In this document: piece after piece, positions 34,854 to 43,928 of the stretch
Layout of the letters: the number at the start of each line of letters is the position of its first letter
Numbering within the stretch: position 1 is the first letter of the stretch
Assembly (NCBI GenBank): GCA_910575695.1
Contig: CAJTGJ010000019.1
Location: forward strand, 1-64,000
DNA: 64,000 nt
Origin: Oscillospiraceae bacterium
Lineage (GTDB): Bacteria; Bacillota; Clostridia; Oscillospirales; Oscillospiraceae
Direction of reading: 5' to 3'
Translations under genes and position numbers: made by a program
The notes under the pieces: model-generated
What the model was told of the DNA's origin: nothing
What the model saw: the letters and a program-made list of their open reading frames with translations, nothing else
The model's database searches: none

Positions 34854-36716
34854 ATGAAACGCTTTTTATCCTATTGGCTGTTCTGGAAGCGCCCGGGCGA
34901 GGGTCTTTCCCCAACGGACCGCAGGGTTTACTGGTGCTGGAATATGGGGGTGCTCGTCCTTTCCGCCCTGGCGCTGGGGACGCTTTCCCTGATGCTGGCC
35001 CCGGGCTCTTACAACTGGGCGCTGTTCGGGGATTATTGGACCTTCCCGGCGGTGATTGTCCTCAACCTCCTGCCGCCGGTGCTGCTGGCGCTGCTGCTGT
35101 ACGCCGCCGCCGGCCGGGCCTGGGCGGCGGTGCTCATCACCGCTCTCCCGGTGCTGGGGCTGTCCCTGGGCAACTACTACAAGCTGTATTTCCGGGACGA
35201 CCCGGTGATCGCCTCCGATCTGCTGATCCTGCAGGAGGCGGGAAAAATGACCGGGCAGTACAACCTGTTTCTCAGTCCGAAGGTGGTGCTGGCGCTCCTG
35301 CTCGCGGCGCTGTGCGCGGCAGCGGCGCTCTTTGCCCGGGCCAGGCCGGGGAAACGGCTCCGCCTGGGGCTGGCCGGAGGGGCGCTGGCGGCGGCGCTGG
35401 TGCTGATCCCCGTCTACAGCAGCGACGGAATCTATGACGGCATCGACAACTACAAGCACCTGGACCGCTGGTCCTCCACCCAGCAGTATGTGTCCCGGGG
35501 GCTGCTCTATCCCTTCCTGCACAGCATCAAGGACATGATCCCCGATCCGCCGGAGGGATATTCCGAACAGGAGGCCGCCCGGCTTCTGGCGCAGTATGAG
35601 GACGAGGCCATCCCAAAGGACAAGCAGGTCAACATCATAGGAGTAATGCTGGAGGCGTTCTGCGACTTCTCCGTCTACGACCAGATTGAACTGCAAAAGG
35701 ACGTATACGCCCGCTACCACGCCCTGGAGGAGGAGAGCTTCACCGGCAATCTGGTAACCAATATCTTTGCCGGAGGCACGGTGGACACCGAGCGGGCCTT
35801 CCTCACCGGCATGGGGCCGAAGGATATCAACTACCGCGCCAACACCTCGTCTTATGTGTGGTATCTGAAAAACCAGGGCTACCAGACCTCCGGCGACCAC
35901 CCCTGCAACAACTGGTTTTATAACCGGGTAAACGTCAACCCCTACCTCGGCTTTGAGACGTACCGCTTCAGTGAGGACTTCTATGCCGCGAAGTCCGGGT
36001 CGGACACCGCTTTCGACAACCTGTTTTTTGAGGAGCTCGCCTACACCACAGTGAATGATATCCTGTGGGGGGAACGGCCGGTGTTCTCCTTCTCCGTGTC
36101 CTACCAGGGGCACGGTCCCTACAGCGACAGCGTCTGCTGGTGGGGCGAGACGGATGACTTCGTGAGGAACTACAGCCTGCCGGAGGCGGAACGCACCATC
36201 CTGGCCAACTACCTGGGTTCGGTGATGAGCACGCAGAATTACCTGTCCCTGTTCATCGAGAACTTCCGGGAGATGGAGGAGCCCGTGGTAGTGGTCGTGT
36301 TCGGCGACCACAAGCCCTGGCTGGGCAACGGGAACTCGGTCTACAAATCCCTGGGCATCGACCTGGACCGCGGGAGCAAGGAGGGCTTTTACAACTATTG
36401 GTCCACCCGGTATCTGATCTGGGCCAACGACGCGGCCAAGGCTGTCATCGGCCGCGATCTGGAGGGGGAGGGGCCGGACGTCTCCCCCTGCTTCCTGATG
36501 AACGTGCTGTTTGACCAGCTGGGCTGGAAGGGGGACGCCTATATGCAGGCGGTGGACCAGTGCTGGCGGGAGGTGCCCGTGATCCACGCGCAGGATATGT
36601 ATATCACGGCGGGCGGGGATCTGAAAGCCGCCGGACAGCTGACGGAGGAGCAGGCTGAGCTGGTCCGCCGGTTCCGGAATCTGGAGTATTACCGGGTGCA
36701 CCACTTCCCCTCCTGA
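34854..36716 (+). CDS. LTA synthase family membrane sulfatase-like protein
   Basis: The 620-residue protein has about five N-terminal membrane helices (to about residue 190) and an extracellular alkaline-phosphatase/sulfatase-fold domain. The catalytic threonine motif is GGTVDTERAFLTG (about residues 300-312), metal ligands include the Glu of MLEAFCDFS and the Asp/His of FGDHKPWLG. Family members transfer glycerol-phosphate from phosphatidylglycerol onto teichoic acids or glycans. It is monocistronic, ending at a strong hairpin. The start has a weak TTGGAG SD. The exact acceptor cannot be told from sequence. Confidence 0.85.
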   Translation: MKRFLSYWLFWKRPGEGLSPTDRRVYWCWNMGVLVLSALALGTLSLMLAPGSYNWALFGDYWTFPAVIVLNLLPPVLLALLLYAAAGRAWAAVLITALPVLGLSLGNYYKLYFRDDPVIASDLLILQEAGKMTGQYNLFLSPKVVLALLLAALCAAAALFARARPGKRLRLGLAGGALAAALVLIPVYSSDGIYDGIDNYKHLDRWSSTQQYVSRGLLYPFLHSIKDMIPDPPEGYSEQEAARLLAQYEDEAIPKDKQVNIIGVMLEAFCDFSVYDQIELQKDVYARYHALEEESFTGNLVTNIFAGGTVDTERAFLTGMGPKDINYRANTSSYVWYLKNQGYQTSGDHPCNNWFYNRVNVNPYLGFETYRFSEDFYAAKSGSDTAFDNLFFEELAYTTVNDILWGERPVFSFSVSYQGHGPYSDSVCWWGETDDFVRNYSLPEAERTILANYLGSVMSTQNYLSLFIENFREMEEPVVVVVFGDHKPWLGNGNSVYKSLGIDLDRGSKEGFYNYWSTRYLIWANDAAKAVIGRDLEGEGPDVSPCFLMNVLFDQLGWKGDAYMQAVDQCWREVPVIHAQDMYITAGGDLKAAGQLTEEQAELVRRFRNLEYYRVHHFPS

Positions 36717-36730
36717 CCATAAGGGCAGAA

Positions 36731-36773
36731 CGCCCCGGGCCGGTTCCTTTTGACGGAACCGGCCCGGGGCTGA
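36731..36773. terminator. Terminator between the LTA synthase-like gene and the MATE gene
   Basis: CCCCGGGCCGGTTCC pairs perfectly with GGAACCGGCCCGGGG around TTTTGAC. It is a very stable hairpin between convergent genes without a long T tract. Confidence 0.65.
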
Positions 36774-36868
36774 TCATATTGCGGATTTATACCATAGCCA
36801 CCGCACTTCAAAGGACGTAAATCACTTCTTTTGAAGCCTGCGGCGGACCTCATCGCCAAGAAACAGTA

Positions 36869-38260
36869 TTACCGCTCAGGAAGCGGCTGGGAGAGGGGCA
36901 GGATATCCCGCCGGTGCACCCGGCGCAGAAAAACGGCGCACATGGCGCAGCTGACCAGCTCCGCAATGGGGAAGGACAGCCACGCCGCCTCCAGGCCGAA
37001 CTGATGGGACAGGATGTAGGCCGCAGGCAGCAGCACCACCAGCTGGCGCACCAGCTGAATGGTCAGGCTGAGCACACCGTGGTCCAGGGCCTGGAACACC
37101 GCCGAGCACACCACATCGAAGCCAGCCAGGATAAAAGAAAAGGAAATCAGGCGCAGGGCGGGGATGCCGATGGCCAGCAGATCGCCTGAGGCGTCCTCCT
37201 CCGACTGGAACATCTCCAGCAGCTGGCCGGGGAAGATCTGGAACACCGCGAAGCCCAGCAGCAGCAGGATGACGGCGTACATGACGGCCAGCCTGATGGT
37301 TTTGATGATGCGTTCCGGCTTGCGCGCGCCATAGTTGTAGGCCACAATGGGCACCATCCCGTTGTTCAGGCCGAACACGGGCATGAAGAAGAAGGATTGC
37401 AGCTTGAAGTAGATGCCGAACACCGCCGTGGCCGTGTCGGTGAAGGCGATGAGGATCTGGTTCATGCCAAACACCATCACCGAGCCGATGGACTGCATGA
37501 CGATGCTGGGCAGGCCCACGCTGTAGATCTCCCGGATGGTCTGGCCGTGGGGGCGGAAGCCCTTGAAAACGAGCTTTACCTCGGGGTTGCGGGTGGCGTT
37601 GAAGAAAATGCACACACAGCAGCCCAGAAGCTGGCCGATGACGGTGGCCAGCGCGGCGCCCGCCACCTCCAGCCGGGGGAAGGGCCCCAGGCCGAAGATC
37701 AGGATGGGGTCCAGGATGATGTTGGTGATGGCGCCCGCCGCCTGGGCGACCATGGTGTAGAAGGTCTGCCCCGTGGCCTGGAGCAGGCGCTCCATCAGCA
37801 CCGAGAAGAACAGGCCCGCGCTCACGGCGCACACGATGGTCAGATAGTCGGCGCCGCAGCTGATGATGCCGGGGATGTCGGTCTGGATGGTGTAGAACAG
37901 TCTGGAGCAGGTCAGCCCCAGCACCAGGAACACCAGACAGCTCAAAGCCATGAGAAACACGCCGTTCACCGCCGTGCGGTTCACCTTTTCCCGGTCGCCC
38001 TGGCCCAGGCTCCTGGCCAGCAGGGCGTTGACGCCCACGGCGGTGCCCACGCTCACGGCAATCATCAGGTTCTGCACCGGGAAGGCCAGGGACACCGCGT
38101 TCAGCGCGTCCTGGCTGACCTGGGAGACAAAGTAGCTGTCTACCACATTGTAAAAGGCCTGGACCATCATAGAGATCATGATGGGGATGGCCATATTCAG
38201 CAGCAGCCGGTTCTCCGGCATAACGCCCATCTTGTTTTCTTCTGTAGGTTGCTGGGCCAA
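36869..38260 (-). CDS. MATE family multidrug/Na+ efflux transporter
   Basis: The 463-residue protein has about 12 membrane helices, the core starting MGVMPENRLLLNMAIPIMIS, with MATE-type signatures (YFVSQVSQDALNAVSLAFP and the mirrored second half). Members export cationic drugs or metabolites using ion gradients. I propose a TTG start at 38260 because GGAGGAG lies six bases upstream; ATG at 38230 is the alternative, and the longer frame to 38356 overlaps the promoter. The gene is monocistronic, with a consensus promoter at 38310-38338. Confidence 0.9.
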   Translation of the reverse strand: MAQQPTEENKMGVMPENRLLLNMAIPIMISMMVQAFYNVVDSYFVSQVSQDALNAVSLAFPVQNLMIAVSVGTAVGVNALLARSLGQGDREKVNRTAVNGVFLMALSCLVFLVLGLTCSRLFYTIQTDIPGIISCGADYLTIVCAVSAGLFFSVLMERLLQATGQTFYTMVAQAAGAITNIILDPILIFGLGPFPRLEVAGAALATVIGQLLGCCVCIFFNATRNPEVKLVFKGFRPHGQTIREIYSVGLPSIVMQSIGSVMVFGMNQILIAFTDTATAVFGIYFKLQSFFFMPVFGLNNGMVPIVAYNYGARKPERIIKTIRLAVMYAVILLLLGFAVFQIFPGQLLEMFQSEEDASGDLLAIGIPALRLISFSFILAGFDVVCSAVFQALDHGVLSLTIQLVRQLVVLLPAAYILSHQFGLEAAWLSFPIAELVSCAMCAVFLRRVHRRDILPLSQPLPER

Positions 38261-38309
38261 TTTTCTCTCCTCCAATCTTAAAATCCGCTGTTTTTCGCGT
38301 TGAGCTGCT

Positions 38310-38338
38310 ATTATAAGGGATTTCAATTTTATTGTCAA
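38310..38338 (-). promoter_or_regulatory. Consensus promoter of the MATE gene
   Basis: TTGACA (38338-38333), 17 bp, then TATAAT (38315-38310): a perfect sigma-A consensus. The leader is about 45 nt before the TTG start. Confidence 0.85.
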
Positions 38339-38356
38339 GGCAGGACAGGCATCCAC

Positions 38357-38385
38357 AAAAAACAGGAGGGGAAATCCTCCCCTCC
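38357..38385 (-). terminator. Terminator of the lytic transglycosylase gene
   Basis: On the minus strand GGAGGGGA/TCCCCTCC with loop GGATT is followed by TGTTTTTT. Confidence 0.8.
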
Positions 38386-38413
38386 CGTGCGTGATACACC
38401 ATACAAGCGCCGG

Positions 38414-39208
38414 TCACAGGATGACCTGCATGGCTGCTTCCCTCAGATCCCGGTACTCGTCCGCGTCTTCCGCCTGATACCGCCCTTCCTCCTCCTCCTC
38501 ATCCGACGCGAGGAACTTTTCCACAAACAGCCGGGCGGCGTCCTGGTTGTTCAGGCCGCTGGAGTGGTACGCCTCCTCCACCTGCCCATACAGCTCGCCC
38601 ACGGTCAAATCGCCGGAGGCAGAGACCGCCCCGTACCCCGCAGCGGAGCCGGATGCCGGCGCCGGACCTGCGGCAAAGCTCTGCGCGGGGACGGAGACTC
38701 CGCTGCCCGCATAGCCCAGCACCTTATTTACATAGGCCTGGGCGTAGGACGGCACGCCGCCGCATTTGTCCACCGCGCCGGGACCGGCGTTGTAAGCCGC
38801 CAGCGCCTTGGAGACGTCGCCGTCAAAGCGGTCCAGCATCATGCGTATGTATTTGGCCCCGCCCATGATATTCTGGGCCGGGTCAAAGGCGTCGTTCACG
38901 CCCAGATAGCGGGCGGTGGCGGGCATCAGCTGCATGACGCCCTGAGCGCCGCAGTGGGAGACGGCGGTGGGGGTGAAGTCGGACTCCACCTTCGCCACGG
39001 CCTTCAGCAGGTTCACCGGAACCTGATAGGCCTCCGAGGCCGCCTGGAAGCAGCTCTCGTAATCGGTGGCGCCCACGGACTGGTACGCCGCAGAAAACAC
39101 CTCGGAAAAAGTACTGCCGCCGCCGCTGGAGGCAGTGGGGGCGCCGTTGAGGACCAGGGGCGCGTAACCGTACTGGCCGCGTATTTTCAAATCCATGGAA
39201 AGGGACAT
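38414..39208 (-). CDS. Lytic transglycosylase, SLT domain
   Basis: The protein has a soluble-lytic-transglycosylase domain at about residues 55-165: the catalytic Glu in AVAKVESDF, then GVMQLMPATARYLG, NIMGGAKYIRMML and ALAAYNAGPGAV. Such enzymes cleave peptidoglycan to 1,6-anhydro-muropeptides. No signal peptide is visible, as in some flagellar or sporulation-associated SLT proteins, so the export route is unknown. The start is uncertain: ATG at 39208 or GTG at 39220, since the AAAGG SD is ill-spaced for both. The C-terminal 80 residues are low-complexity and acidic. Confidence 0.85.
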   Translation of the reverse strand: MSLSMDLKIRGQYGYAPLVLNGAPTASSGGGSTFSEVFSAAYQSVGATDYESCFQAASEAYQVPVNLLKAVAKVESDFTPTAVSHCGAQGVMQLMPATARYLGVNDAFDPAQNIMGGAKYIRMMLDRFDGDVSKALAAYNAGPGAVDKCGGVPSYAQAYVNKVLGYAGSGVSVPAQSFAAGPAPASGSAAGYGAVSASGDLTVGELYGQVEEAYHSSGLNNQDAARLFVEKFLASDEEEEEGRYQAEDADEYRDLREAAMQVIL

Positions 39209-39256
39209 CGGATTGGTCACACCTTTCTTTACTGCCGTTTTTTTGCCTTGTGAGCT

Positions 39257-39285
39257 ATTATATACCTGTGCGCGGCAAAATGCAA
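39257..39285 (-). promoter_or_regulatory. Promoter of the lytic transglycosylase gene
   Basis: TTGCAT (39285-39280), 17 bp, then TATAAT (39262-39257). Confidence 0.7.
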
Positions 39286-39393
39286 GAGGGGGATTCTGCC
39301 GTCTTTCCGCCGTCCTTCCGCGTCCCGGCGCACCCCGGCGAAAAATTGATAGAGATTTATTGTTTTTTCATTTCCTTTTTCCGCTGGGTGTGA

Positions 39394-39402
39394 TATAATA
39401 AG
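39394..39402 (+). promoter_or_regulatory. Extended -10 promoter of the zapA operon
   Basis: TGATATAAT (TG-N-TATAAT) is about 35 bp upstream of the zapA start. The -35 is weak, as is usual with extended -10 promoters. Confidence 0.55.
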
Positions 39403-39434
39403 CTGACTATAAACTGCGCAGAAGGGGGAGCGTC

Positions 39435-39749
39435 ATGCAAAACCGTGTCACAGTTACCGTGGGTGGGCTGAAATACACCCTGCTGGCTGCCGAGGGAGAG
39501 GACTATGTCCACCGGGTGGCGGATTATGTCAACGATAAACTGAAAGCCACCACCGGGCAGGGCGGCATCTCCCAGATGGACAGCGCCGTCCTCACCGCCA
39601 TCAACATCGCCGACGACCGCTTCAAGGAGCAGGAGGCATCAGAAAACCTGCGCCGCCAGATCAAGGAGCTGCTGGAGGAGAACGCCAGGCTGAAGCAGGA
39701 GCTCAGCGAGGCCAAGCGGGAAATTTTCAAACTACAGCAAAAACGCTGA
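39435..39749 (+). CDS. zapA: Cell division protein ZapA
   Basis: The 104-residue protein has the N-terminal ZapA globular domain (NRVTVTVGGLKYTLLAAEGE; VADYVNDKL) and a C-terminal coiled coil (about 60-104). It binds and bundles FtsZ filaments at midcell. GGGGGAG lies before the ATG. It is followed after 26 bp by the U32 gene, an arrangement often seen in Clostridia. Confidence 0.92.
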   Translation: MQNRVTVTVGGLKYTLLAAEGEDYVHRVADYVNDKLKATTGQGGISQMDSAVLTAINIADDRFKEQEASENLRRQIKELLEENARLKQELSEAKREIFKLQQKR

Positions 39750-39775
39750 TATCAAGAGAAACGAGAGAGAAACCT

Positions 39776-41857
39776 ATGGAGATATTATCCCCAGCCGGCA
39801 GTCCGGAGGCGCTGCGCGCGGCGGTGTGCGCCGGCGCCGGCGCGGTCTACCTGGGCTTCGGACAATTCAACGCCCGCCGGAGCGCCCGGAACTTCACCCA
39901 GGACGAGTTCGCCTCGGCGGTCTCCTACTGCCATCTCCGGGGCGTCAAGGTATACCTGACATTGAACACCCTGTGCAGCGACCGGGAACTGCCCGCCGCA
40001 GTGGACTGCGCCGTTCAGGCATCCCGCCTGGGGGCGGACGCGGTGCTGGTCCAGGACATGGGGCTGGTACGCGCCCTGCGGCAGGCCGCCCCCGATCTGC
40101 CCCTCCACGCCTCCACCCAGATGACCCTGCACAGTCTGGACGGCGTGAAGCAGGCGGCGGACCTGGGCCTCACCCGGGCGGTGCTGGCCCGGGAGCTGTC
40201 CCGGGCGGACATCGCCCATATCTGCGAACGGTCCCCCATTGAGATCGAGGTGTTCGTCCACGGGGCCCTTTGTATGTGCTATTCCGGGCAGTGCTTCATG
40301 TCCTCCGTCATCGGGGGCCGGAGCGGCAACCGGGGTATGTGCGCCCAGCCCTGCCGCCTGCCCTACGGCTGGGGGGACCTGGCCAACGGCCACCCCCTGT
40401 CGCTGAAGGATATGTCCCTGGCGGGCCATCTGCGGTCCCTCCAGGACATGGGCGCGGCCTGCGCCAAGATTGAGGGCCGGATGAAACGCCCGGAATATGT
40501 CTATATTGTCACCAAGGTATACGCCAGCGCCCTCCGGGAGGGCCGGGAACCCACCCCCGGCGAACTGCGCCAGCTGGAGCAGGCCTTCTCCCGCCAGGGG
40601 TTCACCGACGGCTACTACACCGCCCGGAAGGGCCCGGATATGTTCGGCGTCCGGGAGGAATCCGCCCCTCCCCGGGAGCTGTTCGCCCAGGCCAAAGCCG
40701 CCTACAGCCGGGGGGAGGGCCGCCAGATCCCGGTGAAATTCTACGCCATGATCCGCCCCGGGGAGCCCATCCAGGTGGGGGTGGAGGACCAGGAGGGCCG
40801 GGTGGCCACCGCCGCGGGAAAGGTTCCTGAGCCCGCCCGCCGCCGCGCCGCCACCCAGGAGGAGGTAGAAGCCCAGCTGGCCAAGACCGGGGGCACCCCC
40901 TTTGAAGCCGCCGCCATGCGCACCCTGGTGGAGCCGGGGCTGGCGGTGCCCCTGTCCGCGCTGAACAGCCTGCGGCGGCAGGTGCTGGACGACCTCACCC
41001 GCCAGCGCACCGCCCTGCCCCAGCGCCGCCACGGCGCATACAAAAACGGCGTCCGGTACGAGGACTACCCCGGCGAGCCGGATATTTACGTCTCCCTGCG
41101 CCGGGCAAAACAGCTCACCTTTGAGCTGACCCGCGCCCGCCCCCATCTGATCACCCTTCCTGCGGAGGAAATTGCCGCCCACCCGGACGATGTGGCCGCC
41201 GCCATCCGGCGGGGCGTCCCGGTGGCGGCGGTCCTGCCCCGGATCTGCTTTGACCGGGAGCTGGACGGCCTGCGCCGGGAGCTGGCGGCCTGCCGGGAGG
41301 CGGGGGTGACGGACGCCTATCTGGGCAATCTGGGCCTGATCCCCCTGTGCCGGGAGCTGGGCTTCAACCTGCGGGGGGACTACGGCCTGCACGTGTTCAA
41401 CAGCCATAGCGCAAAGGAATACAAGCGGCTGGGCTTCCAGTCGCTGACCGCCTCCTTCGAGCTGAAGCTTGCCCAGATCCGGGACCTGGGCAAGGCGGTG
41501 GACACGGAGATCATCGCCTACGGCCGTCTGCCGCTGATGATCACGGAAAACTGCACCATCAAGGGCCAGACAGGCAGCTGCACCTGCGGCAACGTAAACC
41601 GGCTCATTGACCGCAAGGGGGTGCGCTTCCCGGTGGAGCGGGCCTACGGCTGCCGGAACGAGATTCTGAACGCCAACAAAATTTACCTGGCGGACAAGCC
41701 CGCCGACTGGAAAAAGATCGGCCTGCGGGCCATCCGGCTCCTGTTCACCACCGAAAACGGGGTGGAGTGTACCCAGGTACTGGAGGCCTACCAGGGCAAG
41801 GGCTCCTACAAGCCCAATAACTTCACCCGGGGGCTGTATTATAGGGATGTAGAGTAG
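39776..41857 (+). CDS. U32 family peptidase-like protein with DUF3656-type C-terminus
   Basis: The 693-residue protein has an N-terminal U32 TIM-barrel-like domain (MEILSPAGSPEALRAAVCAG) with the family signature EVFVHGALCMCYSGQC and the Cys cluster GNRGMCAQPCR. Characterised relatives (TrhP/RlhA) act in tRNA or rRNA hydroxylation; others were called collagenases. The large C-terminal part matches the longer Clostridial subgroup. An RNA-modification role is family inference. It is co-transcribed with zapA. Its last 19 bases overlap the convergent gene at 41839. Confidence 0.85.
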   Translation: MEILSPAGSPEALRAAVCAGAGAVYLGFGQFNARRSARNFTQDEFASAVSYCHLRGVKVYLTLNTLCSDRELPAAVDCAVQASRLGADAVLVQDMGLVRALRQAAPDLPLHASTQMTLHSLDGVKQAADLGLTRAVLARELSRADIAHICERSPIEIEVFVHGALCMCYSGQCFMSSVIGGRSGNRGMCAQPCRLPYGWGDLANGHPLSLKDMSLAGHLRSLQDMGAACAKIEGRMKRPEYVYIVTKVYASALREGREPTPGELRQLEQAFSRQGFTDGYYTARKGPDMFGVREESAPPRELFAQAKAAYSRGEGRQIPVKFYAMIRPGEPIQVGVEDQEGRVATAAGKVPEPARRRAATQEEVEAQLAKTGGTPFEAAAMRTLVEPGLAVPLSALNSLRRQVLDDLTRQRTALPQRRHGAYKNGVRYEDYPGEPDIYVSLRRAKQLTFELTRARPHLITLPAEEIAAHPDDVAAAIRRGVPVAAVLPRICFDRELDGLRRELAACREAGVTDAYLGNLGLIPLCRELGFNLRGDYGLHVFNSHSAKEYKRLGFQSLTASFELKLAQIRDLGKAVDTEIIAYGRLPLMITENCTIKGQTGSCTCGNVNRLIDRKGVRFPVERAYGCRNEILNANKIYLADKPADWKKIGLRAIRLLFTTENGVECTQVLEAYQGKGSYKPNNFTRGLYYRDVE

Positions 41858-42138
41858 GGGCGGACAAGGTCCGTCCGCTGTAACGCGGGCCGCGCAATTT
41901 GAGTACCCAGCCCCATTGCCGCCCGGAACAGCGTCCGGTCGTGGATGAGCTCCAGCTCCATATTTAATCCGGCAAGGGTTTCCATCAGCTCTTGACCGTC
42001 CTCACCCAAACGGAGTATAATTTCGTTCTGCAAGGCCTCCTGACGGGCCTCCAGGCTCCTGACCTCCTCATCCGCCAGCTCATACTGGCCCACACGGTCC
42101 TCCAACATAAAATATAATTTCTCTATAAGCTCGGTCAT
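41839..42138 (-). CDS. Small helical protein, DUF6809-like
   Basis: The 99-residue acidic alpha-helical protein (MTELIEKLYFMLEDRVGQYE; later GEDGQELMETLAGLNMELEL and FRAAMGLGTQIA) resembles the short DUF6809 proteins of Clostridia, of unknown function. It has its own promoter (42176-42203) and is divergent from the HTH-Maf gene. The 3' end overlaps the U32 gene. Confidence 0.6.
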   Translation of the reverse strand: MTELIEKLYFMLEDRVGQYELADEEVRSLEARQEALQNEIILRLGEDGQELMETLAGLNMELELIHDRTLFRAAMGLGTQIARPALQRTDLVRPYSTSL

Positions 42139-42153
42139 ATCGGCATTGCTCCC

Positions 42154-42203
42154 CGTATGTTGTAATTTGTCTTCTATTATACACGTATGTTTAAAATAGT
42201 CAA
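42154..42203 (-). promoter_or_regulatory. Promoter of the DUF6809-like gene with flanking direct repeats
   Basis: TTGACT (42203-42198), 16 bp, then TATAAT (42181-42176). CGTATGTT occurs at 42154-42161 and again at 42184-42191, exactly 30 bp apart, on either side of the -10. The -35 overlaps the SD of the divergent HTH-Maf gene, so that protein's HTH could act here. Confidence 0.6.
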
Positions 42204-42212
42204 GGGGTTTTT

Positions 42213-43001
42213 ATGGGAATCTTAGCACAGCGCATGAAAGAATTGCGCCTTGAAAATAAAATGAAGCAGGCGGAGGTCGCCGAAGCCATTGGAATTTCCA
42301 TTACTGCCTATTGCAACTACGAATATGGCCAGCGCGATCCACAGACTGCCACACTCGTGGCACTGGCAAATCTTTACCAGGTCTCCACCGACTATCTGCT
42401 GGGCCTGGACGGGCCGCAGACGTCAAAGATCATTCTGGCCTCCAACTCCCCCCGCCGCAAGGAGCTGCTGGAGCGAATCGGCATCACGGACTTCACCGTC
42501 GCCGCCCCCAACGTGGACGAATCGGTGGAGGACGGCCTGTCCCCGGCGGAGATCGTGGAACAGCTCTCCCTGCGCAAGGCCCGGGCGGCGGCAAAAAAGG
42601 CGGGGCCCAGCGATTTGATTATCGCCGCCGACACAGTGGTGGCCCTGGACGGCGCGGTACTGGGCAAGCCCTGGGACAAGGGCGCGGCTTTTGCCATGCT
42701 CACCGCCCTGTCCGGCCGGGAGCACCACGTATTCACCGGCGTCACCGTCCTCCGGGGGGAGGAGGCCGCCACCCTGCACGAGGAGACCGCCGTCACCTTC
42801 CGGCAGCTCACGCCGGAGGAAATTCGAGGCTACATCGCCACCGGGGAGCCCATGGACAAGGCCGGGGCATACGGCATCCAGGGCATCGGGGCGCTTCTGG
42901 TGTCCGGCATCCGGGGGGACTACTGCAATGTCATGGGCCTGCCGGTGTTCCGTCTGGGCCAAATTCTATCCAGCTTCGGCGTAGACCTGCTGAAGCCATG
43001 A
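42213..43001 (+). CDS. HTH (XRE) - Maf nucleotide pyrophosphatase fusion
   Basis: The 262-residue protein has residues 1-66 as a Cro/C1-type helix-turn-helix (RMKELRLENKMKQAEVAEAI...TDYLLGLDG). Residues 71-262 form a complete Maf domain (KIILASNSPRRKELLERIGI; AADTVVALDG; SGREHHVFTG; GAYGIQGIGA). Maf proteins hydrolyse non-canonical or canonical nucleoside triphosphates and affect septation. There is no in-frame start codon or SD at the junction, so the fusion looks real. It is upstream of mreC, where a plain maf is usual. The SD AAGGGG is five bases from the ATG. Confidence 0.9.
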   Translation: MGILAQRMKELRLENKMKQAEVAEAIGISITAYCNYEYGQRDPQTATLVALANLYQVSTDYLLGLDGPQTSKIILASNSPRRKELLERIGITDFTVAAPNVDESVEDGLSPAEIVEQLSLRKARAAAKKAGPSDLIIAADTVVALDGAVLGKPWDKGAAFAMLTALSGREHHVFTGVTVLRGEEAATLHEETAVTFRQLTPEEIRGYIATGEPMDKAGAYGIQGIGALLVSGIRGDYCNVMGLPVFRLGQILSSFGVDLLKP

Positions 43002-43017
43002 TCCGAGGAGATATTCC

Positions 43018-43848
43018 ATGAAGCAATTTTTCCGAAACAACGGCGGCCTGCTGCTGGTGGCGGCGGTCCTGCTGGCCGCTGTGGTCACCGTAGGGGCCTA
43101 CATCCTGGGTTACGACCCCCTTTCCAGCGCGCTGGAGCTGATCTCCACCCCCTTCCGCTCCGCCTCGGCGTCGGTGGCCGGGTGGATGAAGGACCGGTAC
43201 GACAAGGAGTTCAACTACGACCAGCTGGCGGCGGAAAACGAGGCCCTGCGCCAGCGGGTGGCGGAGCTGGAGCAGGACGCCATCGCCGGACAGGACGCCG
43301 TGCGGGAAAACGAGCGCATGAAGGACCTGCTGGGGCTGGCGGAACAGCGGCCCGACCTCCAGTACCGGGACGCCGAGGTGGTGCGGGGCCCCTCCTCCAA
43401 CTGGTCCTCCGACCTGACCATTGACCGGGGCACCCTGGGCGGGGTGGAGGCGGATGACTGTGTGATCGACCAGTACGGCCATCTTGTCGGCATCGTCACC
43501 CGGGCGGACCTGAACTCGTCGGTGGTCACCACCATTCTTGACCCCACCCTGTGGGTGGGGGGCCGAGTGGCCCGCACCGATGAGGACGCTATGCTCACCG
43601 GGGATTTCACCCTCATGCTGGAGGGCCTGACCCGGCTGTCCTATCTGCCGGAGGACGCCAAGCTGGTCACCGGCGATCAGATCATCACCTCCGGCATCGG
43701 CGGCATCTATCCTCCCGGGCTGGCGGTGGGCGCCATCCGCTCCCTGGTGGTGGAGGAGGACGGCATCACCCGGTATGCCCAGGTGGAGCCCGCGGCGGAC
43801 TTGTCCGGCCTGCGGTATGTGTATGTGATCGTGGACTACAACGAATAA
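43018..43848 (+). CDS. mreC: Rod-shape-determining protein MreC
   Basis: The 276-residue protein has a membrane helix at about 11-29, a coiled coil at about 65-105 (QLAAENEALRQRVAELEQDA) and the two beta domains (GIGGIYPPGLAVGAI). It links the cytoskeleton to the elongasome. It is coupled to the HTH-Maf gene (16 bp, AGGAG SD). mreB and mreD are not adjacent: a terminator and mutS follow. Confidence 0.93.
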   Translation: MKQFFRNNGGLLLVAAVLLAAVVTVGAYILGYDPLSSALELISTPFRSASASVAGWMKDRYDKEFNYDQLAAENEALRQRVAELEQDAIAGQDAVRENERMKDLLGLAEQRPDLQYRDAEVVRGPSSNWSSDLTIDRGTLGGVEADDCVIDQYGHLVGIVTRADLNSSVVTTILDPTLWVGGRVARTDEDAMLTGDFTLMLEGLTRLSYLPEDAKLVTGDQIITSGIGGIYPPGLAVGAIRSLVVEEDGITRYAQVEPAADLSGLRYVYVIVDYNE

Positions 43849-43862
43849 AAGGCCGTTTTATT

Positions 43863-43895
43863 GCAGGGGAGGGGCTCGCCCCTCCCCTGCGTTTA
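43863..43895 (+). terminator. Terminator after mreC
   Basis: The 12-bp perfect stem GCAGGGGAGGGG/CCCCTCCCCTGC with loop CTCG (43863-43890) is followed by GTTTAT. Confidence 0.7.
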
Positions 43896-43928
43896 TACCG
43901 TGTTTCCAAACAGAAAGAGAGGGAGTAT

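Noticed and set aside
36876-38417. 513-codon frame overlapping the MATE gene on the same strand
   Set aside because: The Arg/Gly/His-rich composition and lack of membrane helices show it is an out-of-frame shadow of the transporter.
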